NCBI RefSeq assembly: GCF_021134715.1
Contig: NC_060027.1
Location: forward strand, 5,332,001 to 5,396,000
Direction of reading: 5' to 3'
Source: Daphnia pulex
Taxonomy: Eukaryota; Arthropoda; Branchiopoda; Diplostraca; Daphniidae
Length of the DNA stretch: 64,000 bases
Below, in pieces: positions 24,378 to 34,733 of this stretch. The notes beneath the pieces were generated by a model. It saw nothing but the letters and a program-made list of their open reading frames with translations. It was not told the DNA's origin and searched no databases. Numbering within the stretch: the first letter of the stretch is position 1; each line of letters begins with the position of its first letter. Made by a program: the position numbers and the translations under genes.

Positions 24378-25392
24378 ATGGGGGTTCTTAATGTGCTCTA
24401 TGTGATTCTTCATTTTATTATCACATATATTCACAACATTCATGTGGCGTTTAGTGAACTCATTGATCGTATCAAACCAGTTGTTAAGGATCGAACTTAC
24501 CTCTGGCCAGCAGACTGCCATGTTTTGCTGAATGCCACGACTGTGAAATTAGGTGCAAATATAAAAGATGAACGTCTTCTCCTTCAAACTATTGGAAGTG
24601 ACCTGAAACTACTTCAAAAACTTCCCATTCATGTTGCTTGCTTGTTTACTGAGAAGGATGTAAACATTGATAGAATAATAACTATTGTTGAGTGGTTTGT
24701 TAGTATGGGTGTCTATTGCATCAGTCTCTATGATCATGAAGGTATTTATTTATTACCTGTTTAATTAGTACCTTATTTTTCTAGCAAATTTGATTGATTC
24801 ATAACTGTTAAAATTTTAGGTTGTCTGACTAGCTGTCATGATGAAATCAAAATCAAATTGAAAGGTGTTGCTGCCAATTTTCGCAATGGATTGAAATCCA
24901 AATCTGTTGCTGTTCATAAAGGCTTTGTAACAAAAGAATTCTACAATTTGGGTAATTGGATAGTATAGTAGTGAAATTCATTTTTCTAATTATGTTTTTT
25001 CTTTAAAGATTCTATCAATGTTTTCATCATGAATCAAAATGATGGCAAACCTATGTTTGCCCAAGTTACAAGGCAAATAGTGGGTGAATTAAATTATTGT
25101 CAAATTGATCAGGGTGTAGTGGAAAACACCATGAATCAATTCTACCCCAAAGACCCAGAGTTGATGTTACAGTTTGGCAGCTTACTGTCTAACACTACCC
25201 TAGGGTACTCCCCATGGCATCTTAGACTTACTCAGATGATGTAAGAAAAATATTGATAATTTTACTATCATTAGAATTTTATTTACCTTTTATCTTTACA
25301 GGCGTGTACCCAATCACATGAGAATACGCGTTGACCATTTAGTTTCAACCATGCTTGAATATGGTTCATGCCAACAGCGTTACGGGAAATAA
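24378..25392 (+). CDS. NUS1: NUS1 / Nogo-B receptor, regulatory subunit of dehydrodolichyl diphosphate synthase
   Basis: Four exons (24378-24741, 24820-24951, 25009-25240, 25302-25392) join in phase to 272 aa. The N-terminus is hydrophobic (VLNVLYVILHFIITYI), the membrane anchor. The rest is a degenerate cis-prenyltransferase fold lacking the catalytic Asp motif, as in all NUS1 proteins. The C-terminus is QQRYGK, matching the RxG motif that NUS1 contributes to the active site of the heteromeric enzyme. With DHDDS it makes the long-chain polyprenyl diphosphate used for dolichol and N-glycosylation on the ER membrane. The catalytic partner DHDDS lies in this same window, at 30676-31885. Confidence 0.95.
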
Positions 25393-25536
25393 TTAAATGT
25401 TAATAAAACAATTTCTGACAACAGTTCCAATTTGTATTAACTTCCTATTACATAAGATTATAATTAACTCCACTCACACACAGTATATTTATTACTTACG
25501 CACGAAACATTTTCTCATTCTTTACGCCCGAATGTA

Positions 25537-28351
25537 CTATTTCCTCCTATCTTTAGAACTAGCTCTTTCTTTCCCTTTACTGCCCATGGATTTTCTATCA
25601 TTAGAACGCGATCTCCGTCTACTTACAGATCGCCTACGGTCACGAGATCTGCGGCGACTGTTGGAACGTTTCCGTTCTCGAGAACGTGATCGGCGTCTAC
25701 TCTTAGGGTAATCTCTTGATCGTCTGCTAGAATATTGACAATCCCTAGATCGTGAACGTTTTCTTCTTTCGGAAGAACGTGATCGTTGACGAGAACGACT
25801 ACTTCCTGCGTTCGACCGATCTTGAGATTTTGAAGTCATACTATTTTCCCTAACCACAGAAATCTCCCTTTTGCAGTCAGAAATTTTTTCACTCTTCACA
25901 GCCGAATCTTCTTTTTCTGAAGGACTCGAAGTTTCCGCATGGCCATGACCTGTAATAATACCACAAAATTAAAATTCTGCACGATGAAAAATTATTTAAA
26001 AGAACAAAAAAAAAAAAAACACACAAACTTAAAACAGGTTATAAACGGAAGCAATTTGCAACTGTATCGAAAAAAAAAAAAAACAGGTGTGGCAAGATAT
26101 AGAAAGAATGTTTCACTTGGGGAAGGTGGTTTATTTGGCTTACCATGAAGACATTTATTATTGATGTCCTTGTCTACCTTTGTGCCATCTTGCAGTACTT
26201 TACTAAAACTTTCTCCACTGCTCTTATTTTTCTCCAACTCTACCGAGTGCGAAGGCTTTTCAGGGTGATTTAAATCTTTCTCAACCTGAGAAAACCGGTC
26301 GCTTGCCCGAGTTTCCTCCATCCGTTGCTGCTTCTCGTAGTTCTTACCCTTTAAAAGCAAACAATAATTAAAAAAACTATTTAAAATGTTAAAACCAACA
26401 TAAAAAATCTTACGCGCAACAATTCAGCTGTCCCATCATCAAATCCACTAGTCCGGTTCACCTTCGCCGATTCATGGTCGCTGTCGTCGCCTTCACTGTC
26501 ACTGCCATATTGATCCAAACCTAAACAAACATATTCAACTAGGCCATCAATCTATATTACCGCTTACATAATTTACTACGACCCATCCAACAATCATCCG
26601 AAAACAATACTGCATTGACGGTATGCATCACTTTGCTATCGACAAAGCGCATCAACAGTAGATCGCACAGAAACATATACTCGACCGTTGATTGAAAAAA
26701 GAAAAAAAGAAATGATAAAAGAAACTTACCAAGCTTTCGGGTCAATGATTTTGAAGACAGGGGGGACTGCACTTGTCGATTCTTGACTGTAGTCGATATA
26801 CAACCAACTTATACAACTTTTACCAATAACCTTCTCTACTAAGATTACACATTTCTTCATCAAACCACCTCGACTAAACTTAATTACGAACACTTTCCAA
26901 GCAAACTATCAGGATCTTATCGTTCTATAATAATAGATTAGAGCTATAACTAGATTTAACTAAGGCCAGACTTGCCCTTTGCTCGTTGAGAAGCTTCCAC
27001 AGCTGCTGATCGAATTTCTTCTGTTGTGACCTCCAATAATATCTCTGTCATAAGTTGACGAATCCTTACCATCTGAAAGGAGAATTGTTAGTTGAAATCG
27101 AAACTTGTTGGAATTTTCACTATTTACAATATCCTCAAGAGTTTGCGCGTTGGGAACAGCTGTTGGCGTCGACTCCTTGAGAGGAGATTTGATCTCATCG
27201 GCTGTGTCATCTTCTTCTTCTTCTTCCGAATCATCGAAACGACTGCGAGTAACTGCCAAGTCCCCTTGACCTCCAGATTCTAATTCTTTTTTCCGTCTCA
27301 ACTCTCTTTCTAAAAGAAACTTTTCTCGCTCTTCTTTTTTTTGTTTTTCCTTTTCCATCTTTTCGAGACCTTCTCGGATCCAGGCAGGTAGATTTTTGCG
27401 CTTAGAAGCATCTATCGAAGGCATCGAGTTAAAGGATGATGCTCCAAGACTATCTTCGTCAGAACTGTTTGGCCTGGCCGAAGGAGGCAGTGGAAGCAGC
27501 GGAACACGCGGAGTGAAATTCATGGAAGGCGAAATCGTTGAAAGGAATGTCTGTAATAAATTTAGGTCAAATGTATTTTGACACAAGAATGCAAAATTCT
27601 AAAACACACAAACCTGGGAAGGGCCAAGTGCTGTAGGAAGGTTTGCAGCTCCTGGGTGGGTGACCTGGTTCAATAAAATGAAAGTTAAAATTTTTTGTAC
27701 AAAACTTGTTAGTTCTTGATTTGCACTGATGTTCCTCAGTCTCAATAAATCAGTTTGAACTACCAGCTTAATGTCTAGTAAATATTTTTCACCATAGGAG
27801 TATATAATACATTAATGTATTCACAATATATCTAATTACTTGAGGAAATGAATGTCTGGGAACATATGGTCCATGTTGAAGAGGCCAGTTGTTAGTTTGC
27901 TGATTCAAGGATTGGGATTGCCAACTCCAATCTAAATTATATTTTACATTAGTTGCTGGCATTCTATACACCAAGTTATACTTTGTGTTACCAGAAGCAG
28001 AAGAAGTAATTTCATCTTCTTTCTCTACATCCATAGGTGCTTCACCACTTGTCACATTTGAATCTGATGGCTGTAATTCTACTGCTGGTGATGAGCGCAA
28101 TAAATTAATATTGCTTTGGTAGTGACTTTGTGCCATTTCAGGAACATTCAAGACTACAGTTTCATGTACTTCTTTCATTCGAATCCACTGCTGAGCCAAA
28201 GAGGCCCAATCCACTAAAAAAGACAGTAACATATAAAAATGCAATTCAGCTAGAGCGGAGTTTGTTAATTACCAAGTTCGTGATTCATGTTTTGGTATGC
28301 GGCTGCATCCAGAGGTATCTGGTTCCCCCATTGATTACCTTGCGCCCACAT
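25537..28351 (-). CDS. PNISR: PNISR-like arginine/serine-rich splicing-associated protein
   Basis: Nine exons (28351-28273, 28213-27840, 27664-27614, 27550-27128, 27072-26961, 26771-26730, 26520-26414, 26348-26144, 25949-25537) give about 601 aa. The start MWAQGNQWGNQIPLDAAAYQ and VDWASLAQQWIRMKE match the PNISR N-terminus (human: DWAALAQAWIAQRE). The family signature NLPAWIREGLEKMEKEKQKK is present, as is MTEILLEVTTEEI. The C-terminus is an RS domain of many RSRSR/RRRSR repeats, typical of nuclear-speckle proteins. Exon 6 is only 42 nt; it is needed to keep frame and aligns with the family. Its stop lies 144 bp from the NUS1 stop on the opposite strand. Confidence 0.92.
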
Positions 28352-28988
28352 AGTTTTGCAGTAAAGTTTTATATTACTCGGAATGAAGAACAGTCAACTA
28401 TAGCTCTGCGAAATCGAATCGTATCTCCAACATCAGTAATGCTGCACAAGAAAGAACCAAGTTACACATATGTTCTCATGTACGCTACTTTTAGGGATTA
28501 ATTTACGACTTCAATCATCACAACACTTGTTTTCCAATCGAATTGCATTAGTCGAATAAAAAGTAGTGCAAACAAATTTGCATTTGTGACTGACAAAATC
28601 TTTTCGTCTGCTTCCCTCTTACTACTCTTTGAATTCCGACATTGTCAAATTTTTCGAACATATTTGTTTCCCTACCCTATCCACCCTATCATGTATTTTG
28701 CCGTTTACTTTCAACTTTTTAACTACTAGTTTTTGTCAGAAAACTCTAAATAGAAGTATACAAATTTTTCAAATGTTACATACGTTGGACGTGACTAAAG
28801 AGATACAGCGGTGGGGGTGGGCTAAGCGGGCTAAGTCCTACGTGGTATATCAAATAACTCTTGTTTTGGTAAAAAAGCTTATCTCTCTTGAAAAGAGACT
28901 CGTGGCAGCTGAAGTTACCAGTTTTATCAAACATTTCCAGTAAAACTCTCACTCTGAATTCTTCGTTCCTTCGAGTCGTTTGTTCAAA
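28352..28988. promoter_or_regulatory. Divergent promoter region of PNISR and CPOX
   Basis: About 640 bp separate the two divergent start codons. No conserved protein is encoded, so it should carry both promoters and 5' UTRs. Confidence 0.5.
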
Positions 28989-30550
28989 ATGAAGTGGGCT
29001 CAACCAATCGCTGTTACTTTACGTACGATGCGTACGTTATCTACGCTGGTAACATGTCACGCACGTCACAGACGAATGCTGATCAGGTAAAAATAATCAT
29101 TAATTCAAATTTTCCGTGGATGTTATTTAATTTTCCAAAATGGCAACTAGATTCGCCGGACTCGGATTAGGAGCAGCTTCCTTTACAACGATCTTTGCAG
29201 CTAGCAGTAATAATACGAACGTGGTCGATCCCTCGTACGATGCTTCCAAGTTTATGGCAGAGCCGGTTACTCCCCGTTCGACTCTCATCAAAGACAAAGA
29301 TGATATGAAAGTAAAAATGGAATTGTTCATCATGAAGATTCAGGTACATACTGTTTTCACTTTTTGGATGAAAGGAATATTTAACGTTTGAAATTTCGAA
29401 ATTACAGGCAGAATTTTGTCGCGCGCTTGAAAATGAAGAGGACCCATCAAAAAAATTTTTCGTTGATCGATGGACGAGATCAGAAGGAGGTGGGGGCGTT
29501 ACTTGCGTTATTCAAGATGGTAAGACCTTCGAGAAAGCTGGCGTCAACGTATCGGTGGTTCATGGCGTTCTCCCGGTCGATGCTGTTCGCCAAATGAAGG
29601 CTCGCGGAAAAGATTTAGTAGGAAAAGAACTTCCATTTTTCGCTGCCGGAATTAGCTCGGTTATTCATCCCAGCAATCCCCACGTACCCACTGTCCATTT
29701 CAACTATCGGTATTTCGAGGTTACCCAAGAAAATGGCGAAAAGATGGTATGTTTTAAAAGTCGTACGGCATAATCGGTATTTTTATACACGCTAACGGTC
29801 TCCTTATACAAGTGGTGGTTTGGTGGTGGTACCGACCTTACCCCGTATTATCTAGTCGAGGAAGATGTGCGCCATTTCCACTCTACGCTTAAAAAGGCAT
29901 GCGATTCTCACGATCGTGGCTATTATCAAAAATTTAAAAAGTGGTGCGACGATTACTTTATGGTCAGCCATCGGAACGAAAGGCGAGGAGTTGGAGGTAT
30001 TTTCTTCGACGATTTTGATGGAAAATCCAGTGAAGATTGCTTCGAGTTTGTCAAGTCTTGCGCCGAGTCCGTCATACCGTCATATGTTCCCTTAGGTAAA
30101 ATTATAACTTTTATATGTATTTTGAAACGATTTCCATTAGAAATTTCAACGAATTATCATTCTTTCAAGTAAACAAGCACAGAAACGACCCTTACACTAG
30201 CGCGGAACGAGATTGGCAACTTCTAAGACGCGGACGCTACGTCGAGTTTAACTTAGTCTATGACCGTAAGTACATTTTACAAAAAAATTTACCCACATTC
30301 ATATTACGTTTGCGTTCGTGCCAGGTGGAACCAAATTTGGACTTTACACTCCCGGTGCTCGTATCGAGAGTATTCTGATGTCTCTTCCAGTATATGCCGT
30401 GAGTTATAACCAAACATGTCTTAAGACCCAAGAAAACTCATTTACTAAATTGCAATTTGCTAGAAATGGGAATATATGCACTCACCACCGGATGGGACCC
30501 CAGAGGCAAAATTAACTGAAATACTGAAAAATCCTAAAGAATGGATCTGA
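28989..30550 (+). CDS. CPOX: Oxygen-dependent coproporphyrinogen-III oxidase, mitochondrial
   Basis: Seven exons (28989-29086, 29151-29343, 29408-29746, 29813-30095, 30170-30265, 30325-30398, 30464-30550) join in phase to 389 aa. Exon 1 encodes an Arg/Thr/Ser-rich leader without acidic residues ([20 protein letters not shown]), a mitochondrial presequence. The mature enzyme shows the family blocks [34 protein letters not shown] and [16 protein letters not shown]. It decarboxylates coproporphyrinogen III to protoporphyrinogen IX in haem synthesis, in the intermembrane space. A poly(A) signal AATAAA lies at 30656-30661, 16 bp before the DHDDS stop codon on the other strand. Confidence 0.97.
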
Positions 30551-30655
30551 TTACGTCAACCTCAATTTTTCGCAAATTTAGTCTCAGATGTATTACTATT
30601 TTTTGTTTAACACCACTTGCTCTATATTCTATAAATTTTAACATAGATGGGTTAC

Positions 30656-30661
30656 AATAAA
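30656..30661 (+). terminator. Poly(A) signal of CPOX
   Basis: AATAAA about 105 nt downstream of the CPOX stop codon. It is the only canonical signal in the short gap between the two convergent genes, so the CPOX transcript probably runs into the 3' end of DHDDS. Confidence 0.6.
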
Positions 30662-30675
30662 TGGGTCATAAAGGT

Positions 30676-31885
30676 TTACGTCGCTTGTGTCAAAATATGA
30701 TTTCTAAATTGTGATTCTTTTAATTCCATTTCTGTTAGGAAATGTTCGATTCTTTCGGTATCCTTTGTGTTTGGCAGCGGTCTTGTAATGCAAGAATTCT
30801 TCTGAGCCTCCTATAGTAAACAAATAATGAGTCTAATACCTTTGATTTACCACATAACTGATTCGTTACTTTACCATAAGGGTTGGCAAATTTTTTTGGT
30901 AGTGAAGTATAGCTTTAGAAAGATCCCAAATTGTAAATTCGGGCCATAAGACGGGTGTAAAGTACAGGGTGCAGCAAGTAGTTTGCCAGAGAAGAAAATC
31001 ACTTAATCTCACTTCTCCTGAACTTCTTATTAAGAGATCAGGTTGGAGGGAATGACGAGTATAAAGACATTTTTGAATAAGGTCTTCATCAATGTCTTCG
31101 ATTTTCAAAAGATCCTCTTGCACACCCCATGCAACTTCACTTATAGCATGTGTCATTTCTTCTCTTGCTGAAACAACAAACAAACAAACAAAACACAGAA
31201 AATAATTAAACATAGTCATAAAAAGGCTTCACAGTACCATGTAAATGTTGTTAGGGGATTAGTATGATAAATAATTACATGTGTATGAAAATGCTATATT
31301 CAAAATAGCTTTCGTGTTCAATTTGGTGGATTCCATTGACTCAACAACTAGCTTTTGTAAATCAGTGGGAAGTAAAGCCATGTTACCAATTACCCTAATG
31401 CCAATTCCATGCTCATTCAGTTTATCCCTGTTAAAAAGAGAGATAATATAGTTTTCAGTCAAAGTCAATTCTAAAGCTGTTTAGAATATTACTTTTCTTC
31501 CAATAATCGTTTGAACTTTTCCCTTGCAAGAGACATGAGCTGATCCACCTCTTCCTGAGAACGTCGGAAATTTTCAATACTAAAGGCATACACAGTAACT
31601 TCTTTTATTCCTAATAACAAACACCACTGCAACACTTCAGTCAATTTATCAAATCTATTGGAATTAAAAAAATAATAATATCAGAAATAGTAACATCATA
31701 AAATATTTATAACAAGCTGTTTACCCTTTTGAATGCCCTTCTATTTTCTTTACTCCACACTTATTAGCAAATCTTCGATTACCATCCATGATAAAGGCGA
31801 TGTGTTTAGGTATGGCTCCACATTTTAGTACATTCACTGCAAGTGTTTCATACCATCTTAATTTTGATTGTTGAACCCAAGACAT
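30676..31885 (-). CDS. DHDDS: Dehydrodolichyl diphosphate synthase catalytic subunit
   Basis: Five exons (31885-31725, 31654-31493, 31427-31279, 31167-30875, 30810-30676) join in phase to 299 aa. The UPP-synthase motif [13 protein letters not shown] has catalytic Asp34. Further motifs are [22 protein letters not shown] and the diphosphate-binding block [15 protein letters not shown]. It is the catalytic chain of eukaryotic cis-prenyltransferase, extending farnesyl diphosphate with isopentenyl units for dolichol; activity requires NUS1, encoded about 5.3 kb away. In the second motif the usual R-T/S-G-G-E reads RSSGE. It is convergent with CPOX, with stops 125 bp apart, and divergent from the exonuclease gene upstream. 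Confidence 0.97.
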
Positions 31886-32311
31886 TTTTCTCTAACTTTG
31901 GTTGTGATTTAACTTTTAGTAGCAGCAAGTCATCGAGGCAATAGAAAACAGGGTTTTAAGACTCAAGATTGTGTTCGTATTAGACCTTTGAATAGCCCTT
32001 AAAATTACAACAACACCGCCGGTCAGATGACGTTTACCTTCCTCAACTTACAGCGATGCATGCACATCTTAACATAAAATTATACACATAGTGATTTACC
32101 AGAGATTATTACAAATAAACCAGAAAAATCTACAATGAAAGAAATATTAACCATGCATTGACCATTTTTTCATTCGGATTTTCCCCTCTTAAAAACTTTA
32201 TAAAATTCTACATTCCGACAACGTTGTTTGATGGCTGTCAAACATCATAACACTTCAGCAGTCGATGCTAACACGTGCACACTGTCGGAAACGCTGAAGT
32301 AATAAAAAAGA
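31886..32311. promoter_or_regulatory. Divergent promoter region of DHDDS and REXO5-like gene
   Basis: 426 bp between divergent start codons, with no coding evidence. It should drive both genes. Confidence 0.5.
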
Positions 32312-34553
32312 ATGTTTGCAGTGAAGGTAGATCAACCAGCCGAAAAAAAACCTCGGTTAGATGAAGAAGATTTTCAGGCTCTAAAAGATAAACTGAAAGC
32401 AAGAAAAAAAATTTTTAAAGTATTTGCTTTTTTAAAATTATTACATCTCATGCCTAATCTTTTAAATCTGGATTTAGACTTTCCCTTTATTCAAAATAAT
32501 TGAATCAGGCACTAGTGCAAGTGTATCTACCCCCAAAGATTCACGTATTCCAATTTCAGTGAAAGATGTTCAGGATCTAATACTACTTTCAGTTTCAGGA
32601 GAAGTACGACATTTGAATAGGCAAGTGTTGATGTTTTTCATAAAGTATTGGTTGTTTAAAAACTTCATTTCATTAGGTGGTTTCTACTTACACAATGGCA
32701 AAAGATTTCTCAAACAGCAGTACTGGTTCTTGAAAATGTGTCTGTTAATGACATTGAAAATAATCAAGATTTGTTTCCTCGTACTCTTGGAATTTTTGAG
32801 GATGGAGTAGAATTGCTCAATTCTAATAATGCTGGACTTAGTTTGAGTGTTGCGTTGGCTTATTCACCCATCACCCATATGTTAAAGAGTAGAATACCAA
32901 AAGGTGTATTGAGCTCACAATTTATTTCTTTATAATTTTCCCATAGTAATAATGTTTAATTATCAATATCTAGTATACACATCCCTGAAAGAAGCCCTTG
33001 ATAATGGTACTTATTGCAAAATTGTTTATGAATGAATGTTTTAGCAATAATTTATCCCAATAGGACATATCTTCAGCATCACTGATTTCACTGAAGAAAG
33101 TTATCAAGAAAAGGATACATCGGGAGATGATAGCAAAAAGCAAGACCAAACAGAAATGAATGGGCATACCAAGGGTTGTAGTAAGCCTGAATTAATGTTG
33201 AATGCCTTGCAACTGATCACTGGTTACTACCCATTTCCGGGACATGGGCGTGCAAAAGAATTTGTTTTTACGAAGGACAGATATGAACCAGTCACAGAAA
33301 ATTCCCCGATGTTTGCCATAGATTGCGAATGGTGTTTATGTGTTGATGGTGATTCACACGTAGAATGATTTTGTCGAAGTATTATTTAACTAATTATATG
33401 ATTCTTTTTAGGTACGAATGGTTTAGCCCGTGTAGCCATCGTGGATGAAAACTTGGATCCTGTCTACCATGCATACGTTCTTCCTGAGAAGCCTGTTAGG
33501 GATTACGCAACGAAATGGTCAGGCATTACCCCTGCACTTCTCAGGGGAATCCAAAAAAGATTGTGTGATGTTCAACAGGATATTAGGAAGCTTTTACCAC
33601 CTGACGCAATCCTCGTTGGTCACTGCCTTCGTGGAGACTTATTAGCTTTAGAAGTAAAAGGAGCGAAAGCGTTTGTATTAAGGATATTGAATTTATTTAA
33701 TTGTTGTCTTTCTTCCCGTGTAGTTATTCCATCCATATATTATCGATTCAGCCGTTATCTATAATATGACAGGCTGTCGACACATGAAGTCCAAGCTGCA
33801 GTTTTTGTCGAAAGTGTTTTGCGACCGTGACATTCAATCGCTTGATCGTATGGGTCATGACCCCAATGAAGATGCTTCTGCTTCCATGGAGCTGGTGTTA
33901 TTAAAGATGGGAAAAGGATTGAAGTATGGAGACTCATGTTCAGGTGGTTGCTGGGATGGTCCTTCTAAAGAGAAGATACTGAGCGTAATGTCCGACTCAA
34001 TAGTAAGTCTTCTTATTTTTTATTTTAAAATTTCGAAATGCCTGTGTTTCATTTATACGTTTTCTTGAAGTTCCATTCCAGAAACAAGTCAGAATCGGAA
34101 TTGGATCTTCAAGACGTCCTTCTTATGAAATTTTTTACTTTCGTACAAAGTCTCGACAAAAGTACTGTTCTGATAACACAGCCAACATATGACAAGATCT
34201 ATCGCCCTAAAACACCGTTACATTCAGGATTATTCGGTAATGTTAAAGCCGACTCCGTAGAGATTGTTCCTGAAACGAAATTGCAGAATATTGTTCCTAC
34301 TCTAGAGTCTAGAATGAATAAGGATCTGTTGTATGTCCACATGTCTGTTGCTGACGAAGAGAAGAAGGGCAATGAGCATTTAAAAAAATTAGACGATGTC
34401 ATTGCAGATGTTTATGATAAGCTCGCTATGCGAGGAATAATGATTGTCATTTTCGGAGGTAAATCAAATCCCATGGAAAATGGAATGTGCATGATTCGTG
34501 TTAAAAAGCCTTGTAGAGAAGATCTCTTGAGAGACCATTTTCCCAACCAATAA
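32312..34553 (+). CDS. REXO5-like: REXO5-like RNA exonuclease (DEDDh family)
   Basis: Eight exons are proposed: 32312-32419, 32509-32620, 32677-32903, 32974-33006, 33064-33348, 33412-33653, 33724-34002 and 34089-34553. Exo motifs are FAIDCEWC (Exo I), LVGHCLRGDLLAL (Exo II) and LDRMGHDPNEDASASMEL (Exo III, with HD..ED). REXO5 trims 3' ends of snoRNAs and rRNAs in the nucleolus. Exons 2-8 are phase-consistent (547 codons). Exon 1 (AEKKPRLDEEDF, a nuclear-signal-like start) ends in phase 0 while exon 2 needs phase 1. An A8/T5 homopolymer at the end of exon 1 makes a one-base sequence error likely, though another first exon is possible. Intron 2 begins GCAAGT rather than GT. Confidence 0.88.
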
Positions 34554-34554
34554 A
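34549..34554 (+). terminator. Poly(A) signal overlapping the REXO5-like stop codon
   Basis: AATAAA overlaps the TAA stop of the exonuclease gene. If used, its 3' UTR is only 20-30 nt, which fits the 180-bp spacing to the convergent HID1 stop. Confidence 0.5.
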
Positions 34555-34733
34555 ATGTATTTTTGTTTCAAGAATATTTTGCCAGTACTTCACTTTTCAT
34601 TTATAAGCACAATTTAAATATGATTTTTTTTTAGATTAGCGAGATAGAATGTGTTGATTGATGTTATAGCAAAGCTCTTTTATATTGGTAAATTTTCCGT
34701 TATACGATCCAGCGCAATTAAGTTTCTCATTAG

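Noticed and set aside
26557-26772. 71-codon minus-strand frame as a separate small protein
   Set aside because: Only its first 42 nt matter: they form a PNISR exon ending at a GT donor; the remainder is intron.
30318-30515. 65-codon open frame at the CPOX 3' end
   Set aside because: CPOX exon 6 with read-through into the last intron; the spliced form gives the conserved C-terminus.
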